Shown: in pieces, positions 25,775-33,977 of the stretch
Position numbering within the stretch: the stretch's first letter is position 1
Layout of the letters: each line of letters begins with the position of its first letter
Source of the DNA: an uncultured Flavobacteriales bacterium
GTDB lineage: Bacteria; Bacteroidota; Bacteroidia; Flavobacteriales; Weeksellaceae
DNA length: 64,000 nt
Assembly: GCA_937876095.1 (NCBI GenBank)
Contig: CALFIE010000071.1
Location: 1-64,000, forward strand
Direction: 5' to 3'
Translations under genes and position numbers: made by a program
The notes under the pieces: model-generated
Told to the model about the DNA's origin: nothing
The model's input: only the letters and a program-made list of their open reading frames with translations
Databases searched by the model: none

Positions 25775-27124
25775 CTAAACTCTCTCCAAAAAATCAACAA
25801 AAGCAGGGATTACATTTACGGTTCCATCTGTTGCAAGTTCGTGCAAAGTCATTATTTCTATTTTATTGATGGAATTCTCGTCAAAAGGTTTTTTCACCCG
25901 AACATAATTGTCGGTGAAACCGAACATCATATCGTTTTTGTTCTCGTGTTCCCAAAGTATGGGTCGTGTTTTCCCGATTTGTGACTGGTAAAAAGCCATT
26001 TTCTTTTTTTCTGAAAGAATTCTCAGCATTTTGTTGCGCTTCTTGCGCTCAGAAATAGGGATTACTCCACTGAAATCCGCAGCTTCGGTATTTTCTCTTT
26101 CAGAATAGGTGAAAACGTGCAGGTAAGAAATCGATAATTCATTCAGAAAATGATACGTTTCCATAAATTTCTCATCGGTTTCACCTGGAAATCCAACGAT
26201 GACATCTACACCAATTGCTGCATCTGGTAACACTTCCCGGATTTTATTGACCCTATTTTCATAGACATTCCGCAAATATCTGCGTTTCATTTTTTTCAAC
26301 AAATCATCGCTTCCACTTTGTAGCGGAATATGGAAATGCTGTACAAATCGTTTGCTTTTTGCCACCAAATCTATGCTTTCGTCTTTCAAAAGGTTAGGTT
26401 CTATAGAGGAAATCCGGATTCGCTCAATTCCTTCCACTTTATCTAATTCTTTTATTAAATCAAGGAAAGTATGTTCGTGCTTTTTGTTCCCGAACTCACC
26501 TTTCCCGTAATCACCGATATTTACACCAGTCAATACAATTTCTTTGATGTCTTTTTCTGCAATTTCCTGAGCATTTTTCACCACATTTTCTATGGTATCT
26601 GAACGTGAAATTCCACGAGCTAAAGGAATCGTGCAATACGTACATTTGTAATCGCAACCATCCTGAACTTTCAGAAAAGCACGAGTTCGGTCGCCGATAG
26701 AATAACTCCCAATGAAAAAATCGGTTTCCTCTATTTCGCAAGAGTGCACCAATCCTTGGTTTTCAGATTTTTTGAGATCATCTATAAAACTCAAAATATT
26801 GAATTTCTCTTTGGCTCCCAAAACCAAATCTACGCCTTCTATTTTGGCAATTTCTTCGGGTTTCAGTTGTGCATAACAACCAACAATCACTACCAAACCA
26901 TCTGGATTGGCTTTCATAGCACGTTTCACGTGGAGTTTGCATTCTCGGTCTGCATTTTCGGTAACCGAACAAGTATTGATGATGTAGACATCTGCACGAT
27001 CATCAAAACCCACTTTTTGGTAACCATTTTCGGTCAGATTTCTGGCAATGGTAGAAGTTTCTGCAAAGTTGAGTTTGCAGCCAAGTGTATGAAAAGCAGC
27101 GGTTTTTGTTGGGATATTTTCCAT
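25775..27124 (-). CDS. mtaB: tRNA t6A37 C2-methylthiotransferase MtaB
   Basis: A 449-residue radical-SAM methylthiotransferase that turns t6A37 into ms2t6A37. The N-terminal MTTase domain holds three cluster cysteines (TLGCKLN, INTCSVTENA, VGCYAQ). The radical-SAM CxxxCxxC is in GCDYKCTYCTIPLARG. A C-terminal TRAM-like part follows residue 380. Substrate assignment to t6A (rather than i6A, MiaB) rests on the PLARG and Q/SGSDDLLKKMKR context and is fairly safe. tsaD, elsewhere in the window, makes its substrate modification. Confidence 0.92.
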   Translation of the reverse strand: MENIPTKTAAFHTLGCKLNFAETSTIARNLTENGYQKVGFDDRADVYIINTCSVTENADRECKLHVKRAMKANPDGLVVIVGCYAQLKPEEIAKIEGVDLVLGAKEKFNILSFIDDLKKSENQGLVHSCEIEETDFFIGSYSIGDRTRAFLKVQDGCDYKCTYCTIPLARGISRSDTIENVVKNAQEIAEKDIKEIVLTGVNIGDYGKGEFGNKKHEHTFLDLIKELDKVEGIERIRISSIEPNLLKDESIDLVAKSKRFVQHFHIPLQSGSDDLLKKMKRRYLRNVYENRVNKIREVLPDAAIGVDVIVGFPGETDEKFMETYHFLNELSISYLHVFTYSERENTEAADFSGVIPISERKKRNKMLRILSEKKKMAFYQSQIGKTRPILWEHENKNDMMFGFTDNYVRVKKPFDENSINKIEIMTLHELATDGTVNVIPAFVDFLERV

Positions 27125-27195
27125 AAATTAGGGTGCAAATTTAAGGAAAATTTCATCAATCAAAATTTTGAAATTTTTATTAAAAAAAATATTTA

Positions 27196-27239
27196 CCGCA
27201 AATCGAAGATTCTACGAAGTGAAAAGTGTCAAAAGAGAT
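27196..27239. repeat. Dispersed intergenic repeat, partial copy A
   Basis: The 44 bp beginning CCGCAAATCGAAGATTC match 28612-28655 (CCACAAATCGAAGATTC) at 38 of 44 positions. It lies between mtaB and the cysteine-dioxygenase-like gene and carries only the left part of the element. Confidence 0.7.
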
Positions 27240-27311
27240 TTGTGAAAAATAGTTTTTCAAAAGAGTGCAAAAAATAAACTTTTTGGTGCTTAATTTCAAG
27301 TATTTTTTTTA

Positions 27312-27893
27312 TTAAAGTTGCACTACTCGTTCATAAGAATTGAGTGATAAATGCCACGAACAAGACGTTGCATTCTCATTAAGCCACGCAATTTTCCGGT
27401 TTTCGGTGTCGAAAATACGTACTCCATTCAAATCGAGTTTAGAAGTTCGGTAGATATGCAAACTTACCGAAACATTGTCTGAATTATTGACAATAGAGTG
27501 AATTCCGCCTAATTCTTCTGGGAAAATCTGGTTTTCGTATGCAGTTCCTGCTCCATCGTATTCTATAAAATTGAGGTTTTCACGGTAACTTACTTCGGTT
27601 AAATTTCCTTTTAGGATTTTTATTTTCCCATCGTAATTATGGTGGTCGTGAATTGCAGTAGTATTATCAATTCCCCAAATCATCAAAATTGCCACACAAT
27701 TCTCTCCACTGAAAACAGGGAGTCTTTGGTACGTTTCATTTTCAACCGAAATTTTTCCAATCTCAAAAATTCGGTCGAAATCATGAAAATCATAAACAAA
27801 TAATTTTTCTATAGCGCCGTCAAAAGAAATTTGTGGCAAAAATCCACACAAAGTATCTTCTAAATTCTGTTGAAATTGGACATCAGTTTTCAT
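27312..27893 (-). CDS. Cysteine dioxygenase family (cupin) protein
   Basis: A 193-residue cupin of the cysteine/thiol dioxygenase family, which oxidises cysteine or small thiols to sulfinates with Fe(II) and O2. The iron triad is visible: His82 and His84 in IHDHH and His132 in GGIHS. Tyr148 (HIYRT) corresponds to the catalytic tyrosine, and the cupin continues GKIKILKGNLTEV. The cysteine that crosslinks to Tyr in mammalian CDO is replaced by glycine (residue 89), as in many bacterial enzymes. The exact thiol substrate is not readable. Confidence 0.82.
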   Translation of the reverse strand: MKTDVQFQQNLEDTLCGFLPQISFDGAIEKLFVYDFHDFDRIFEIGKISVENETYQRLPVFSGENCVAILMIWGIDNTTAIHDHHNYDGKIKILKGNLTEVSYRENLNFIEYDGAGTAYENQIFPEELGGIHSIVNNSDNVSVSLHIYRTSKLDLNGVRIFDTENRKIAWLNENATSCSWHLSLNSYERVVQL

Positions 27894-27996
27894 AATTTCA
27901 GTACTTAAAATGAACGGTAAAGATATGACTATGAATATTTTATACTAATATAATTACAGGTGATTTATCTCATAAAACAGAAAATAAAAACAAAAA

Positions 27997-28587
27997 CTAC
28001 ACTTGATAATCATCTCTCACTTCTTGGCTTTTTGCAAAACAAACGGGCGAAGAATTTTCCTGATTTTCTGAGATTTTTGATTTTTCTAGCATTTTTTGGT
28101 TGAATGTTTCAGACGCATTCTTGGCGATTGAAAGTGTTTCCCAATCTTGGTTTTTACACATTTTTGCGATGTAAACGATTTGTCCAATATGGTAAGGATA
28201 ATGCGCCAATTGTCGCAAAATCGCATCAAAAACAGTATGTTTTTCTTGTCTAATGAGGATTATTTCGTTCATATCCTCGTTTCTGAGTGGTTCTAATGCT
28301 CTGAAAAGGCAATCCCAACCTTTTTCCCAATAGTCGAGCATTTCTTGATTGTTTTGAAAACTATTTTCGAATTCACTATCGCGATTTCGCCAAGATTTTT
28401 CGCCATCTTCTTTCAAAAAATTGGTCCATCTAGAAATCATATTTCCTGCAAGATGTTTCACAATGATAGCTATGGAATTGCTTTCTGCATTGTATTGCCA
28501 AAAAAGTTGCTCTTCAGTAAGTTGATCAAAAGATTGGTCTCCCAAATTTTTGTAGTACTGAAAGCGTTTTATAAAGAGTGTTTTCAT
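27997..28587 (-). CDS. DUF1572 / DinB-like protein
   Basis: A 196-residue protein from the ATG at 28587 (MKTLFIKRFQYYKNLGDQSF). A TTG 30 bp upstream is unlikely because the family starts at MKTLF. It matches DUF1572, a branch of the DinB/YfiT four-helix metalloprotein superfamily: IVKHLAGNMISRWTNFL holds the first His, and LAHYPYHIGQIVYIAKM supplies HxxxH (His158 and His162 of the shorter form, approximately). Function is unknown; some relatives are metal-dependent thiol-linked transferases. Confidence 0.82.
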   Translation of the reverse strand: MKTLFIKRFQYYKNLGDQSFDQLTEEQLFWQYNAESNSIAIIVKHLAGNMISRWTNFLKEDGEKSWRNRDSEFENSFQNNQEMLDYWEKGWDCLFRALEPLRNEDMNEIILIRQEKHTVFDAILRQLAHYPYHIGQIVYIAKMCKNQDWETLSIAKNASETFNQKMLEKSKISENQENSSPVCFAKSQEVRDDYQV

Positions 28588-28609
28588 TTTTTTTTGATAT
28601 TTTTTTATC

Positions 28610-28812
28610 AACCACAAATCGAAGATTCGACGAAGTCAAAAGTTACAAAAGAAATGGTTTCATTTAAGAAATTCAAAAGAATATAAAAGTATGAAAATCA
28701 GAGATTTTCAAAATGAAATCCTTTGGATTTCAAACTTTTGTGTCCTCTATGAGATTTTATTTCGCCTTAAAATAAAAATAAAAAAGCATCTCTTTTGTAA
28801 CTTTTGTGGTTA
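28610..28812. repeat. Dispersed intergenic repeat, full copy B
   Basis: This fills the gap between DUF1572 and the nuclease-like gene. Its ends are inverted relatives (AAAAGTTACAAAAG on the left, CTTTTGTAACTTTTG on the right). The 34-bp core at 28714-28747 (TGAAATCCTTTGGATTTC, then AAACTTTTGTGTCCTC) recurs inverted at 55140-55173 with 32 of 34 identities. Confidence 0.75.
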
Positions 28813-28852
28813 ATATTTTTATGTTATTTACTAAGTTTTTTCATTAATTAAA

Positions 28853-29653
28853 TTAAGATTTTATGCTCGTGAGATTTCCGCAAAGGTTTTCTAAATGGTA
28901 AATTTTATGAAACGGCGATACAATTTTTTGCAAATTTTCGGTGTTTTCTATAAAACTAAATCGAGATGCAAGCGAATTCATATCAGAAACTATAATCAGC
29001 CAACATTCGTCTACACTGTGATCATAGTATGGGAATTTCATATTTTTTTTCTCGATAAGTTCTATAATTTTTTCTGATGAAAGCTCATCAAACAAACTCA
29101 AATTGTAATCCAGCGTAATGAATACATTTCTGCGGTGCTGAGATTTACGGATTTTTTTTACAAAACCCGATGCTTTATTCTGCAAAATACATTTGCAAAT
29201 ATTTTGCACCAAATCTTCGTGTTTATCTTGTAAATTAATGTTTGTAAGGTTTTTAAACTCCAAAAAATAAACTCCTTTTACCAAAGGTAAAAAATCTCGC
29301 TCCAACTCTACTTCTGCCTGTCTGAAAATTTTGTTGAGTTGGGATTCTATTTTTTTTATTTCGAGGTGATTGATGACTTCTGTGAGTTCGATCCCAATTA
29401 TTTTATTATTAATGGAAGCTATGAAATCGGGACTTTCGCACGTCAAATTTTGAAATTGCACCTCCGGAAAATGGTGCAAAAATGAATTGAGGAGCAAAAT
29501 TTCAGATTTTTTCTTGTATTTCTCTCTTTCGTGGAGTTCTGACTCATCTATTTGACGGTGATACTTCTCCATCGGCTTTTTTTTCAAATGTCGATTCAGA
29601 TAATACAACGAGAGATTTTTTGACAAATCTTCTTCAGAAAATACCTTTTTCAT
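28853..29653 (-). CDS. Hypothetical protein with PD-(D/E)xK-nuclease-like core
   Basis: A 266-residue soluble protein I do not recognise. Residues 1-50 are highly basic (KKKPMEKYHRQ, REKYKKK). At about 74-92 the segment CESPDFIASINNKIIGIELT has the shape of a PD-(D/E)xK nuclease core: PD, a hairpin, then a hydrophobic strand with GIELTEV, where T takes the place of the usual K. A later beta-strand DECWLIIVSDMNS fits a restriction-like fold. It stands alone on the minus strand next to a dispersed repeat. Nuclease function is speculative. Confidence 0.5.
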   Translation of the reverse strand: MKKVFSEEDLSKNLSLYYLNRHLKKKPMEKYHRQIDESELHEREKYKKKSEILLLNSFLHHFPEVQFQNLTCESPDFIASINNKIIGIELTEVINHLEIKKIESQLNKIFRQAEVELERDFLPLVKGVYFLEFKNLTNINLQDKHEDLVQNICKCILQNKASGFVKKIRKSQHRRNVFITLDYNLSLFDELSSEKIIELIEKKNMKFPYYDHSVDECWLIIVSDMNSLASRFSFIENTENLQKIVSPFHKIYHLENLCGNLTSIKS

Positions 29654-29809
29654 AACTCTTAAAATTTGAAAATCAATATTTTACTCGACCGAAAGTTACC
29701 AAATTATTTTTAATAAAAATGAAATATTAAGAAAATTTCACACATAAAAATTCATTTTTCTCACTTTTTTGAAGAAAAAAAATCTTATTTAATCCTTATT
29801 AAAAATAAG

Positions 29810-29817
29810 TATCTTTG
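29810..29817 (+). promoter_or_regulatory. Putative -7 element of glgP
   Basis: TATCTTTG, a perfect TAnnTTTG, ends 29 bp before the glgP ATG. No TTTG -33 box is seen at canonical spacing. Confidence 0.5.
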
Positions 29818-29846
29818 CTCCTAATTTTTAATGAACAAGACGAATA

Positions 29847-31502
29847 ATGGATTTTAATCATTTTACGATGCCTTTTAGCATCAATCCTAATTACACCAAA
29901 AAAGTGGCCTATTTTTCTATGGAATTTGCCATAGATCAAGCTTTAAAAATATATTCAGGTGGACTTGGATTTTTGGCCGGTTCACATATGAGAAGTGCTT
30001 ATAACCTAAAACAAGATTTAGTAGGAATCGGGATTTTATGGAAATTTGGCTATTACGACCAAGCCAGAAACAACGACCAAACCTTGCAACCAACTTGGAC
30101 CAAGAAAATATACAGTTTCTTGGAAGATACCGGAATCAAATTTCAGATCGATATTCACAATGCACCAGTTTGGGTAAAAGTGTATTATCTGAATCCTGAA
30201 ACCTTCAAAACAGCACCGATGTTTTTGCTAAGCACCGATGTTCCGGAGAATGACCACATTTCTAAAACGATTTGTCACCGTTTGTACGATGCCAATGAAT
30301 CTACCAAAATTGCACAAATGGTTTTACTGGGAAAAGGTGGCGCCAAATTATTGGATATGATGAATTTGCAGAGAGATGTTTATCACCTAAACGAAGCGCA
30401 CGGTTTACCTGCTGCATTCTATTTATTACAAAAATTTGGTGGAAATCTCGATAAAGTAAAAGAAAAACTGGTATTCACGACACACACTCCAGAAGAAGCG
30501 GGGAATGAAAAACACAACCTACATCTTTGTCACGATATGTCCTATTTTTCTGGGCTAAGTATAGATGAAGTCAAAAAAATTGAAGGCGTAGAAGACGACC
30601 GTTTCAATCACTCACTTTGTGCTCTTAGAATGGCCAGAATTGCCAATGGTGTTTCTCAACTTCACGGAATAGTTTCGCGAGAAATGTGGAATAAATACAC
30701 AGGAATTTGTGAAATAAAAGCCATCACCAATGCACAAGATTTCAAATATTGGGCAGACAAACCACTCTACGAATCCAAAGATGAAGGTGATGATATGTTG
30801 TTCGATTTCAGAAAAAAACATTTGAAAAGGAGAATGTTCAGAATTGTTGCCGATCAAACTGGTAACCTTTTCAATCCCAATGTTTTCACCATAGTTTGGG
30901 CAAGAAGATTTGCCGGTTACAAAAGAGCAGATTTACTTTTGCACGACAAAGAACGATTTGGTAAATTGCTCAACAATCCGAAATATCCCGTACAAATTAT
31001 TTTCGCTGGGAAACCTTATCCTATGGATTATTCGGCGATTTCTACCTTCAACGTATTGGTAGAAGAAAGCAAATATTACAAAAATATGGCCGTTCTTACC
31101 GGTTACGAATTGGCACTCAGCAAATCGCTGAAACAAGGTTCTGATCTTTGGCTCAACAATCCTAGAGTTCCGAGAGAAGCATCGGGAACTTCGGGTATGA
31201 CTGCAGCTATGAATGGTTCTGTAAATTTATCTACAGATGATGGTTGGATTCCAGAATTTGTAAAACAAGGCGAAAATGGTTTCGTAGTTCCAAAAGCAGA
31301 TTACGACAATATGAGTGTTTATGATCAAGACAATTATGATATGAATGCACTCTATGATCTCTTAGAAAACCAAATTTTGCCAATGTATTACGATCAACCA
31401 GATAAATGGAGACAAGTACAGCAAACTGCAATGGATGATGTGAAAACCGCCTTCAATTCAGATAGAATGGCAGATGAATATTATCAGAAAATTTATAACT
31501 AG
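29847..31502 (+). CDS. glgP: Alpha-glucan (glycogen) phosphorylase, short form
   Basis: A 551-residue short-type alpha-glucan phosphorylase (GT35) that releases glucose-1-phosphate from glycogen or maltodextrin. Typical segments are KKVAYFSMEFAIDQALKIYSGGLG at residues 10-33, HLNEAHGLPAA, FTTHTPEEAGNEKH, and the phosphate/PLP-site region EASGTSGMTAAMNGSVNLSTDDGWIPEF near residue 445-472. A terminator follows. It is the catabolic counterpart to the glycogen-synthase-like gene at 20252. Confidence 0.93.
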   Translation: MDFNHFTMPFSINPNYTKKVAYFSMEFAIDQALKIYSGGLGFLAGSHMRSAYNLKQDLVGIGILWKFGYYDQARNNDQTLQPTWTKKIYSFLEDTGIKFQIDIHNAPVWVKVYYLNPETFKTAPMFLLSTDVPENDHISKTICHRLYDANESTKIAQMVLLGKGGAKLLDMMNLQRDVYHLNEAHGLPAAFYLLQKFGGNLDKVKEKLVFTTHTPEEAGNEKHNLHLCHDMSYFSGLSIDEVKKIEGVEDDRFNHSLCALRMARIANGVSQLHGIVSREMWNKYTGICEIKAITNAQDFKYWADKPLYESKDEGDDMLFDFRKKHLKRRMFRIVADQTGNLFNPNVFTIVWARRFAGYKRADLLLHDKERFGKLLNNPKYPVQIIFAGKPYPMDYSAISTFNVLVEESKYYKNMAVLTGYELALSKSLKQGSDLWLNNPRVPREASGTSGMTAAMNGSVNLSTDDGWIPEFVKQGENGFVVPKADYDNMSVYDQDNYDMNALYDLLENQILPMYYDQPDKWRQVQQTAMDDVKTAFNSDRMADEYYQKIYN

Positions 31503-31522
31503 AAAATCAACTTACCAATATC

Positions 31523-31550
31523 AAAATCCGGAAAAAATCCGGATTTTTTT
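31523..31550 (+). terminator. glgP terminator
   Basis: AAAATCCGG, a 7-nt A-rich loop, then CCGGATTTT and a T-run. Confidence 0.85.
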
Positions 31551-31662
31551 GTTAATTCTAATGAATAATTTAACTGTAGATTTTTTCATCAATATTTTTT
31601 ATTATAAAAAAAATACAAAATCCTATGTCGATTTTTTCGCATTATTTCATTAATATTTTTTC

Positions 31663-31670
31663 TATATTTG
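31663..31670 (+). promoter_or_regulatory. Putative -7 element of the DPP-IV gene
   Basis: TATATTTG (TAnnTTTG) ends 17 bp before the ATG at 31688. It shows that the in-frame ATG at 31625 lies upstream of the probable transcript start and is not used. Confidence 0.5.
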
Positions 31671-31687
31671 AACCTATTTTAATTACA

Positions 31688-33814
31688 ATGAAAAAACTAC
31701 TTTTATCCGCAGTTCTATTAATTTCTATAACTGCATTTTCGCAAGAAATTACTTTAGATAAAATATATTCTGGCTATTACCGAGGAAAAGGAATTGCAGG
31801 AATCACCTCTCTCAACAATGGAGAAAATTACGCAGTAATTGAGCAAGGAGGAATTACCAAATATTCCTACAAAACAAGCCAAAAAGAAGGCATCATTGCA
31901 GATGGTAGTTTTGAAGGATTTAGTTTTAATAAAGATGATTCCAAAATTTTACTACAAAAAGAAAGCGAGCCTATTTACAGATACTCTTTTTTGGGAAAAT
32001 TTGATGTAAAAGACCTAAAATCTAGTAAAATTACAGCACTTAACAACGGAAATTATGTACAAGAACCCACTTTTTCACCAGATGGAAAAAAAGTAGCTTT
32101 CGTAGCAGACAACAATTTGTTTTATCAAGATGTAGAAACAGGTAAAATCACTGCAATTACAAGTGATGGAAAGAAAAATAAAATCATCAATGGATTAGCA
32201 GATTGGGTCTACGAAGAGGAATTCGGACACGCAAGACAATACGAATGGACCAAAAATTCTGATGCGATTGTCTTTGTAAAATCAGATGAATCCGAAGTTC
32301 CTGAAATGTACATTCCTATTTATGGTAAAACATTGTACCCAACAGAAATGCGCTACAAATATCCTAAAGCTGGCGAAAAAAATTCGGTGGTTTCTGCACA
32401 ATTGTATCGTTTAGATTCGGGAAAAATCATAGAATTGAATCTACAGAATTTTAAAAATTATTACCTTCCAAATGTGATACAAACTGCAAAAGCAGATGAA
32501 ATTGTACTCATAACTTCTGGTAGAACTCAAAATGCTTCGGATATTTTAAAGGTAAATACCAAAACTGGCGATGTGAAAAAACTCTTCACCGAAACCGATG
32601 AACAATGGATTGATACCGACAATGTGACTTTAAAATTTCTAGATGACAACTCCTTTATTTGGGGAAGCGAAAGAGACGGAAACAGACACTTGTACTGGTA
32701 CGACCAAAATGGAAACATGAAAAACCAAATTACCAAAGGTAATTGGGAAGTTACCGAATTCTATGGCTACAATCCTACAACCAAAGAAGTTCTGGTACAA
32801 ACCACGCAAAACGGAAGCATCAATTTGGTAGTATCTAAAATCAACATCAATACAGGGAAATCTACCATCATTTCTAACCAAAAAGGAAATAATTCTGCCG
32901 ATTTTAGCAAAAATTTTAATTATTTCATAGAAACTTCTTCTTCGGCTGATTCACCTTATCAGTTTGTTCTGAAAGATGGCTCTGGTAAAACCATCAAAGA
33001 ACTGCAAAACAACAACGAATTGCTGGCAAAACTCACCAAAGACAATATCGCGAAAAAAGAATTTTTCACTATTCCAAATGAAGCGGGTGATCAAATGAAT
33101 GCCTATATTCTAAAACCAAAAAACTTTGATCCCAACAAGAAATATCCGCTTTTTATGTACCAATATTCTGGTCCAGGTTCTCAAAGTGTGAGTAATTCTT
33201 GGGACGGTGGAAACGGAGTTTGGTTCAATATGCTCGTGCAAAAAGGCTATTTAGTTGCTTGTGTAGACGGACGAGGAACCGGTAGAAAAGGTACCAAATT
33301 CAAAAAAGTGACTTACAAAAATTTAGGAAAATACGAAATCGAAGACCAAATTGCCGCAGCAAAATGGTTGGGAAAACAATCCTATGTAGATGCTTCTAGA
33401 ATCGGGATTTTTGGTTGGAGTTTCGGTGGTTATATGTCGAGTTTGGCGCTTACCAAAGGTGCAGATGTTTTCAAAATGGGAATTGCGGTGGCTCCAGTTA
33501 CCAATTGGCGCTATTACGACAGCGTTTACACCGAACGTTTTCTGTTGACTCCACAAGAAAATCCTGCAGGATATGACGATAATTCGCCTTCCAATTTTGC
33601 AAAATTACTGAAAGGGAAATTCTTGCTTATTCACGGGACTGCAGATGACAACGTACATTTTCAGAATTCAATGGAATTTTCTGAAGCGCTGATTCAAAAC
33701 AAAAAACAGTTCGATTTTATGGCATATCCCGACAAAAACCACGGGATTTATGGAGGCATGACTCGACCACAACTCTACCAAAAAATGACCGATTTTATTT
33801 TGGGGAATTTGTAA
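31688..33814 (+). CDS. Dipeptidyl peptidase IV family (S9B) secreted serine peptidase
   Basis: A 708-residue S9 family peptidase that removes X-Pro or X-Ala dipeptides in the periplasm or at the surface. The signal peptide (MKKLLLSAVLLISITAFSQ) supports the start at 31688 over the ATG 63 bp upstream. An N-terminal beta-propeller (residues about 30-480) contains the DPP-IV Glu motif WVYEEEFG. The C-terminal alpha/beta hydrolase has the nucleophile in GWSFGGYMS, Asp in GTADDNVHF and His in DKNHGIYGG. Confidence 0.93.
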   Translation: MKKLLLSAVLLISITAFSQEITLDKIYSGYYRGKGIAGITSLNNGENYAVIEQGGITKYSYKTSQKEGIIADGSFEGFSFNKDDSKILLQKESEPIYRYSFLGKFDVKDLKSSKITALNNGNYVQEPTFSPDGKKVAFVADNNLFYQDVETGKITAITSDGKKNKIINGLADWVYEEEFGHARQYEWTKNSDAIVFVKSDESEVPEMYIPIYGKTLYPTEMRYKYPKAGEKNSVVSAQLYRLDSGKIIELNLQNFKNYYLPNVIQTAKADEIVLITSGRTQNASDILKVNTKTGDVKKLFTETDEQWIDTDNVTLKFLDDNSFIWGSERDGNRHLYWYDQNGNMKNQITKGNWEVTEFYGYNPTTKEVLVQTTQNGSINLVVSKININTGKSTIISNQKGNNSADFSKNFNYFIETSSSADSPYQFVLKDGSGKTIKELQNNNELLAKLTKDNIAKKEFFTIPNEAGDQMNAYILKPKNFDPNKKYPLFMYQYSGPGSQSVSNSWDGGNGVWFNMLVQKGYLVACVDGRGTGRKGTKFKKVTYKNLGKYEIEDQIAAAKWLGKQSYVDASRIGIFGWSFGGYMSSLALTKGADVFKMGIAVAPVTNWRYYDSVYTERFLLTPQENPAGYDDNSPSNFAKLLKGKFLLIHGTADDNVHFQNSMEFSEALIQNKKQFDFMAYPDKNHGIYGGMTRPQLYQKMTDFILGNL

Positions 33815-33836
33815 ATCAAAGAATAAACATCATTAT

Positions 33837-33862
33837 AAGCGGACTTTAGTCCGCTTTTTTTT
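33837..33862 (+). terminator. Terminator after DPP-IV
   Basis: AAGCGGAC, a TTTA loop, then GTCCGCTT followed by a run of Ts. Confidence 0.9.
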
Positions 33863-33977
33863 TAGATAATTTTATTGTATTTATCGAAAATATACGATAT
33901 AGAATTTATTTCCATTATTAAAATAATAAAAATTACCAAATTACCTCATTCTCAAATTATCTCATTATTTTTGCACA

